A DNA stretch of 64,000 nt, taken from assembly GCF_002844195.1 (NCBI RefSeq), contig NZ_PEND01000002.1, positions 372,001 through 436,000 on the forward strand, written 5' to 3'. The stretch is from Halegenticoccus soli (GTDB lineage Archaea; Halobacteriota; Halobacteria; Halobacteriales; Haloferacaceae). Numbering within the stretch: the stretch's first letter is position 1; every line of letters begins with the position of its first letter. Shown in pieces: positions 60,125-64,000 of the stretch. Below the pieces are notes generated by a model. It was given only the letters and a program-made list of their open reading frames with translations. It searched no databases and was not told the origin of the DNA. A program made the translations under genes and the position numbers.

Positions 60125-60631
60125 TCACGCCCCGTCCGCCGATCGAGCGCGTATTTCGAGAACCCCGTTGTTGAACCAGACCCTGGTGATAACGACCGGA
60201 TCCCACGGGAGGGACACCCGCCTCACGACCCGCCCGCGAACCGCGATGACGAGGGAGTTCGTTTTCTCCGAGAGCCCGACCGACAGGTCGTCCTTTTCGA
60301 CGCCCGGAAGATCCGCGACGACGGTCATCTCGTCTCCGGACGTGTACGTCTCCACGTGGTACCCTTGCGCGCCCGCGGTACCGTCCGTGCCCGTCGTCGA
60401 ATCGGTCGAGCCACCTTCGTACCCCGTCCACTCCCCGCGATCGGCCGGCCGACCGCGGTCCGGGTCGCCCTCTATCGGACGGTGGCTGACGTCGACGATG
60501 CCGCTCAGGAGGTCAGTTATCGGCCGTAACCCGATCTCCAGCCGGATTCCGGAGGGCCGCTCCCGACGGTCGTCGGACGACTCGGGGTTCGCTCGCTCGT
60601 TCTCGTCGTCGGTCGGGTCGGGATCTGTCAT
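60125..60631 (-). CDS. GvpH-like Hsp20-fold protein
   Basis: 168 residues from ATG 60631. The N-terminal 30 residues are acidic. A segment (IRLEIGLRPITDLLSGIVDV) is followed by a Gly/Asp/Thr-rich linker and a small Hsp20-like domain (DEMTVVADLPGVEKDDLSV, then FNNGVLEIRARS). This order matches haloarchaeal gas-vesicle protein GvpH and related orphan Hsp20 proteins. No other gvp gene is nearby, so a gas-vesicle role is not supported by context. Confidence 0.75.
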   Translation of the reverse strand: MTDPDPTDDENERANPESSDDRRERPSGIRLEIGLRPITDLLSGIVDVSHRPIEGDPDRGRPADRGEWTGYEGGSTDSTTGTDGTAGAQGYHVETYTSGDEMTVVADLPGVEKDDLSVGLSEKTNSLVIAVRGRVVRRVSLPWDPVVITRVWFNNGVLEIRARSADGA

Positions 60632-60807
60632 GGTGTTCGAACTCCGTTCGCGCGGCTTTCGATCCGTGATATTTGATGGCACGGGTAATAAGGTGTCCGG
60701 TACCTCCCCCTCTTCCGTGATCCGGACCGCTGACGTGTCGGCTTTCGGATTCGAAGCTATCAGCGAAATTTGACGTTCTCGCACGCGTCACCGTCGCTCA
60801 CCGTGAC

Positions 60808-60816
60808 GTATAATTA
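60808..60816 (+). promoter_or_regulatory. TATA box of the malectin-like gene
   Basis: gtataatta is centred about 28 bases before ATG 60840, with ideal spacing for a leaderless mRNA. Confidence 0.65.
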
Positions 60817-60839
60817 GCTCCACCGGAAAGCGGACACCC

Positions 60840-61826
60840 ATGTCCGCCTCGTCGCGCTCGTCGCCGAACGACACTTCGTCCAGCGCCCGGCAGTCCGCGA
60901 GTTGGATACACTGGGTGCTTCTCGGCATCGGGGGCCTCTTCTTTCTCACCGGCATCCTGGTCGCCGCCGGCGTTCCCGACGTGCCGCTCGGCGGCCCGGT
61001 CGCGGACGACGGCGACACCCCGTCTCCGACGCCCGAGACGGGCGACGATTCGACTCCCGCGGACGCGAACGCCGGGAGCGACTCCGCCACGGCGGACGCG
61101 GACGGCGACCGGCGGTCCGGCGACGGCGCGCAGGAGTCCGATCCGCCGAGCGCGACCGGTACCACACCGCCCGCCGGGACCGCGACTCCGACCTCGACTG
61201 CGGTCTCGTCGCCGACGCCCGGGGCGGTCGCCGAGCCGGTGTACCGCGTCAACGTCGGCGGTCCGAGGATCGGCGCGGCCGACGGCCCCGACTGGTCTCC
61301 CGACCGCGCGGACGACCCCTCGCCGTATCTCAACTCCGGCGGGAGCGACACGGTCGCCCACTACACGCCGGACCGGATCACCGTCGACGACGGCGTGCCG
61401 CCGACCGCGCCCCGCGCGATGTTCAAGACGTACCGGTTCGACCGCGGTTCCGCCGACGGGCGGTACGAGGAGATGATCTGGCGCTTCCCCGTCGATCCGA
61501 ACCGCGAGTACGAGGTCCGCCTCTACTTCCTCGAAGCGTTCTTCACGGACGGCGACTCGGGCCGCGAGTACGAGAAGCCGTACGCCGAGGGCGGGCCCCG
61601 ATCGTTCGGCGTCGCCGTCGACGGCGAGGTCGTCCTGCGGAACTACGAACCGTTCCGCGAGCACGGCCACGACGTCGGCGGCGTGAAGTCCTTCCGGGTG
61701 ACGGCCGAGGACGGCGTGATCGAGATCCGGTTCCTCCGCGAGGCGGAGAACCCGACCGTCTCCGGGTTCGAGATCGTCGACACTGGTCCGCGTAACGGCG
61801 GGACCGGCGGGAATAGTGGGAATTGA
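60840..61826 (+). CDS. Membrane-anchored malectin-like domain protein
   Basis: 328 residues. A short polar N-terminus precedes one membrane helix (WVLLGIGGLFFLTGILVAAGV, residues about 24-45). A Ser/Thr/Asp/Pro-rich linker of about 85 residues, a likely glycosylation region, follows. The outer domain shows malectin features: YRVNVGGP, YEVRLYFLEAFF, SFGVAVDGEVVL and the closing ENPTVSGFEIV. Malectin domains bind sugars. It probably displays a carbohydrate-binding head outside the cell. Confidence 0.8.
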   Translation: MSASSRSSPNDTSSSARQSASWIHWVLLGIGGLFFLTGILVAAGVPDVPLGGPVADDGDTPSPTPETGDDSTPADANAGSDSATADADGDRRSGDGAQESDPPSATGTTPPAGTATPTSTAVSSPTPGAVAEPVYRVNVGGPRIGAADGPDWSPDRADDPSPYLNSGGSDTVAHYTPDRITVDDGVPPTAPRAMFKTYRFDRGSADGRYEEMIWRFPVDPNREYEVRLYFLEAFFTDGDSGREYEKPYAEGGPRSFGVAVDGEVVLRNYEPFREHGHDVGGVKSFRVTAEDGVIEIRFLREAENPTVSGFEIVDTGPRNGGTGGNSGN

Positions 61827-61895
61827 ATCGGGCACCGCCTCGGACCGCTCACGCTAGGGACCCCAGCGGGAATGCTGCCCGAACAGGGCGTCGGG

Positions 61896-62285
61896 CTACC
61901 CGTTCGACCGGCCGGATTCGCGCTTCCCGCGCTCTATCGGGTACCGACGTCCGTCGGCCAGCCCCTCCAGCGCCGCGTCGGCGACCGATTCGACCGCCTC
62001 CAGGATGCCGTCCTCGAACTCGGCGACGAGTTCGTAGGTCAGTTTCCCGTCGGCGGTGACGCCCGCCGGCAGGATCTCCCCGTCGAGGCGGTCGGCGACG
62101 CCGTCGTGCTCGCCGCGGAGTCGCCGTTCGGCCTCCTCGAAGTGCTCCATCGCGGCACCGACCGAGTGGTGGAACTCCACGAGCGCCCCGTGGGCGCGGT
62201 AGAACCGCTCCAGTCCCCGCTCTATCTCCTCGATCGCCGCCCGTTCGTCCTCGGTCAGGTCGTCGATCGCGTCGGAATCGCTCAT
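61896..62285 (-). CDS. Uncharacterised helical haloarchaeal protein
   Basis: 129 residues, acidic and helical (DERAAIEEIERGLERFYRAHGALVEFHHSV). It is followed by a short strand region with GKLTYELVAEFEDGI, another helix, and a basic tail (RYPIERGKRESGR). No family is recognised and there is no signal peptide. It is transcribed towards the malectin-like gene; the two are convergent with 69 bases between. Confidence 0.7.
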   Translation of the reverse strand: MSDSDAIDDLTEDERAAIEEIERGLERFYRAHGALVEFHHSVGAAMEHFEEAERRLRGEHDGVADRLDGEILPAGVTADGKLTYELVAEFEDGILEAVESVADAALEGLADGRRYPIERGKRESGRSNG

Positions 62286-62397
62286 GCGCTCCGTACTCGG
62301 GTCGGACAGTTAGGGATTGCCTCGACTGTGCGGCTCGCCGTGGCTCGCTTCGATCGTCGGCAGAGTCGTTGATCGCTGTATCGTTCGGGAAGGATCG

Positions 62398-62618
62398 TGC
62401 CGCCTCCCGGATTGTGAACCTCGCCGAGACGTTCCTGCTCACTTCGTTGCGCGGGCTGCGACTCGTCTGGTTCAAATCGCGGTCGGGAGCAGTTTCACTG
62501 CTCACATCTCGGTCGCTTCGCTCCCTCGATAGTTCGCAGGAAAATGCCGCCTCCCGGATTTGAACCGGGGACAGCTCGATCTTCAGTCGAGTGCTCTCCC
62601 AGTCTGAGCTAAGGCGGC
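62398..62618 (-). repeat. tRNA-Phe 3'-end duplication module
   Basis: Downstream of tRNA-Phe on the minus strand, a near copy of its 3' end is found at 62398-62420 (tgccgcctcccggattgtgaacc on the plus strand, one inserted base). Between them, on the plus strand, lies ggttcaaatcgc at 62469-62480, an inverted T-arm. A 7-bp hairpin with a TTC loop is at 62487-62503. The order (tRNA end, inverted T-arm, direct copy) is the same as behind tRNA-Asp. Confidence 0.8.
62545..62618 (-). tRNA. tRNA-Phe (GAA anticodon)
   Basis: 74 bases on the minus strand. The acceptor stem is GCCGCCT with AGGCGGC. The anticodon stem CTCGA/TCGAG surrounds CTGAAGA, giving GAA. The T-arm contains GGTTCAAATCC, with discriminator A. 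There is no intron and no encoded CCA. Confidence 0.96.
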
Positions 62619-62672
62619 GCACTCGGAACGAGGACGAAGGGAGCAAAAAGGATTTCGAAACGGGGCGGTGCC

Positions 62673-63242
62673 CTACGCGACTTTTCGCCGCCTCGCGAAC
62701 GTTTCCCTCCCGCCGTCCCACCTGACCGTCGCCGTGACCCGCACGTAGCCGTCGTTCCGCCTGATCTTGTCCGCGTCGAGGGGACCGACCCTGACGCGCT
62801 TCGTGCGCCTGATCCGCTCCCCGCTCGCCATCGGTCCGAGGCGCTCTCGGTCCCGCCAGAGCACGTCGTCGCGGACGGACATCCGCGCGCGGATCCTGAC
62901 GTTCTCGGCTCTGCCGGGGCCCGTGTTCCTGATGGTCACGGCAACGTCTCGACAGCCCGGCCCGCACTCTTCGACCGCTCCGAGGGCCAGGCGGAACCGC
63001 CGTCGCTCCCGATCCGATCCGGTCTGTCCGCCTTGCCCGCTGCGGGGCCCGCCGTTCGGTCCCCCGCCGCCGTCGTCCGGCTGCCTCGCGGCTCCGGCGG
63101 TCGACGCGGCCGCCGATCTCTCGACCGCCGTTCCGTTCGCCGATTCGTCGGTCTCGCCGTCCGGCTGGCGCGTGACCGCGCGCGCCACCCCCGAAACGGC
63201 GACGAGCCCCACCGCCTGGCCGAGTACGTGTCTCCGTTTCAT
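62673..63242 (-). CDS. Exported protein with Tat-like signal
   Basis: 189 residues from the ATG at 63242. MKRRHVLGQAVGLVAVSGVARA is an RR-containing signal with a hydrophobic core and AxA-like end. A Gly/Gln/Asp-rich linker of about 60 residues is followed by a beta domain with two conserved cysteines (VEECGPGCRDV) and IRNTGPGRAENVRIRARM. The latter looks like an Ig-like or CARDB-type adhesion module. The name is not certain. A longer upstream frame to 63374 lacks signal character. Confidence 0.72.
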   Translation of the reverse strand: MKRRHVLGQAVGLVAVSGVARAVTRQPDGETDESANGTAVERSAAASTAGAARQPDDGGGGPNGGPRSGQGGQTGSDRERRRFRLALGAVEECGPGCRDVAVTIRNTGPGRAENVRIRARMSVRDDVLWRDRERLGPMASGERIRRTKRVRVGPLDADKIRRNDGYVRVTATVRWDGGRETFARRRKVA

Positions 63243-63498
63243 CGAACTCGATCTCCTCCCTGGTCCGGTACCGCGCGGTTTCGTGCGGGTGAGTCGTCCG
63301 CCCCACGCCATCTGTACCTGCCACCGCGACGGTTGAATACGTTCTGTCTCCCTCTCGGATACGTTCCAATCCAAGAACGGTTTGGGGGTTTCGGGGCGGG
63401 TGTCTCGTGAGCCGCAGAAACGTGGGTTCGGGCGGGACTAATTCGAATCCTTCCTCGCGTCCACGATTCACGCCTCGCTGTCGCTCGGCGAAAAGGAG

Positions 63499-63572
63499 TG
63501 GGCTCGGGCGGATTCGAACCACCGATTTCGGCCTTGTAAAGGCCGCGTCATGACCAGCTAGACCACGAGCCC
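63499..63572 (-). tRNA. tRNA-Val (TAC anticodon)
   Basis: 74 bases on the minus strand. The acceptor stem GGGCTCG pairs with CGAGCCC. The anticodon stem CGGCC/GGCCG encloses TTTACAA, so the anticodon is TAC. The T-arm is present as GGTTCGAATCC, with discriminator A. No duplicated 3' end is seen nearby, in contrast to tRNA-Asp and tRNA-Phe. Confidence 0.95.
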
Positions 63573-63655
63573 GCGATTCAATAACTCGACCCCGGCCGAA
63601 TAACTGTTACTTTCTGCCCCGGAACGTTTACGCGACTCCCTCCCGTTTCTCCGGT

Positions 63656-64000
63656 GTGGCATCCCGACGCGTCCTCGCCGCCATCGCCGCCGTGCTGCTC
63701 CTGGCAGTCGTCGGTGCCGGCGCGGCCTACGCCTTCGGCCTCTTTTCGCCCGGCGAGTACGAGCGGACGACCGTCACCGTCGTCGACGAGAACGGGACCG
63801 AACTCGCCACCGTCGACGTTCGGATCGCCGACACCTACGCCAAGCGGTACACCGGCCTGAGCAACACCACGTCGCTCGACGACGGCGAGGGCATGCTGTT
63901 CGTCCACCCCGAGGAGGACAGACAGGCGTACGTCATGCGCGACATGGACTTCCCGCTCGACATCGTCTTCGTCGACGCCAACGGCACCATCACGCGGATC
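63656..64000 (+). CDS. DUF192 protein, secreted or membrane-anchored (3' end outside window)
   Basis: 115 codons visible. A GTG start gives ASRRVLAAIAAVLLLAVVGAG, an N-terminal membrane or signal helix. The DUF192 domain begins near residue 37 (TTVTVVDENG) with VRIADTYAKRYTGLSNT, GMLFVHPEED and YVMRDMDFPLDIVFVDA, the standard core. DUF192 is a small secreted beta-barrel of unknown activity. The reading frame is open at the window end. Confidence 0.85.
   Translation, partial: MASRRVLAAIAAVLLLAVVGAGAAYAFGLFSPGEYERTTVTVVDENGTELATVDVRIADTYAKRYTGLSNTTSLDDGEGMLFVHPEEDRQAYVMRDMDFPLDIVFVDANGTITRI

Noticed and set aside
60632-60784. N-terminal 51-residue extension of the GvpH-like protein
   Set aside because: The ATG at 60631 begins the acidic start normal for the family, and the upstream stretch overlaps the likely promoter of the gene.

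Overview
This is a haloarchaeal chromosome segment, most like the Haloferacales. The evidence is very high GC, acid-rich proteins with few lysines, leaderless genes with a TATA box about 27 bases before the start codon, Tat-type (RR) export signals, a PGF-CTERM-like surface anchor, RNA polymerase genes split into A'/A'' and B''/B', and many haloarchaea-only small proteins. It reads as ordinary core chromosome: no rRNA operon, CRISPR array, intact IS or prophage is visible.

Layout. 1-3.6 kb: the end of sepF (cell division) and uvrA (excision repair). 3.9-10.5 kb: an Asp-box repeat protein, a geranylgeranyl-reductase-family flavoprotein, small haloarchaeal proteins and a GcvT/YgfZ-like folate protein, ending in a highly structured non-coding spacer (10466-10820). 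10.8-15.6 kb: an SDR oxidoreductase, UspA, a ROK glucokinase, an exported LVIVD-repeat protein and a NifU-domain protein. 15.9-20.6 kb: the FAU-1 ribonuclease pair, a PrsW-like membrane protease, and an ACT-domain/homoserine dehydrogenase operon preceded by a threonine-rich leader ORF with a hairpin. 20.8-23.7 kb: an amino-acid permease followed closely by a solute-binding lipoprotein.

23.9-39.2 kb (minus strand) is the transcription/translation block rpoH-rpoB2-rpoB1-rpoA1-rpoA2-nusA, then a frameshifted mscS-like gene, rps12-rps7 and aEF-2. A Bat-type regulator, a Tat-exported protein and a HExxH protein are interspersed. 39.4-40.7 kb holds tRNA-Asp with two downstream copies of its own 3' end, a winged-helix regulator and a HalOD1 protein. 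40.8-46.7 kb carries a HerA-like ATPase, a pilin-like protein, two Pcm repair methyltransferases around a third methyltransferase, a zinc-finger protein and a peptidase. 46.9-51.9 kb is central carbon metabolism: archaeal-type GAPDH, phosphoglycerate kinase and bacterial-type GAPDH.

52-64 kb contains Hsp20-family proteins, a nucleotidyltransferase, a RimK-like ligase, ribosomal protein L10e/uL16, the NucS mismatch endonuclease, an asparagine-synthase-like protein, a broken ArsA/Get3 remnant, a cold-shock protein, a malectin-like surface protein, tRNA-Phe (also with a duplicated 3' end), tRNA-Val and the start of a DUF192 protein.

The least explained signals are the threonine-rich leader in front of the homoserine dehydrogenase operon and the shared repeat module behind tRNA-Asp and tRNA-Phe (direct tRNA 3' end, inverted T-arm, direct copy). 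Both are read by eye from sequence, with no database comparison.
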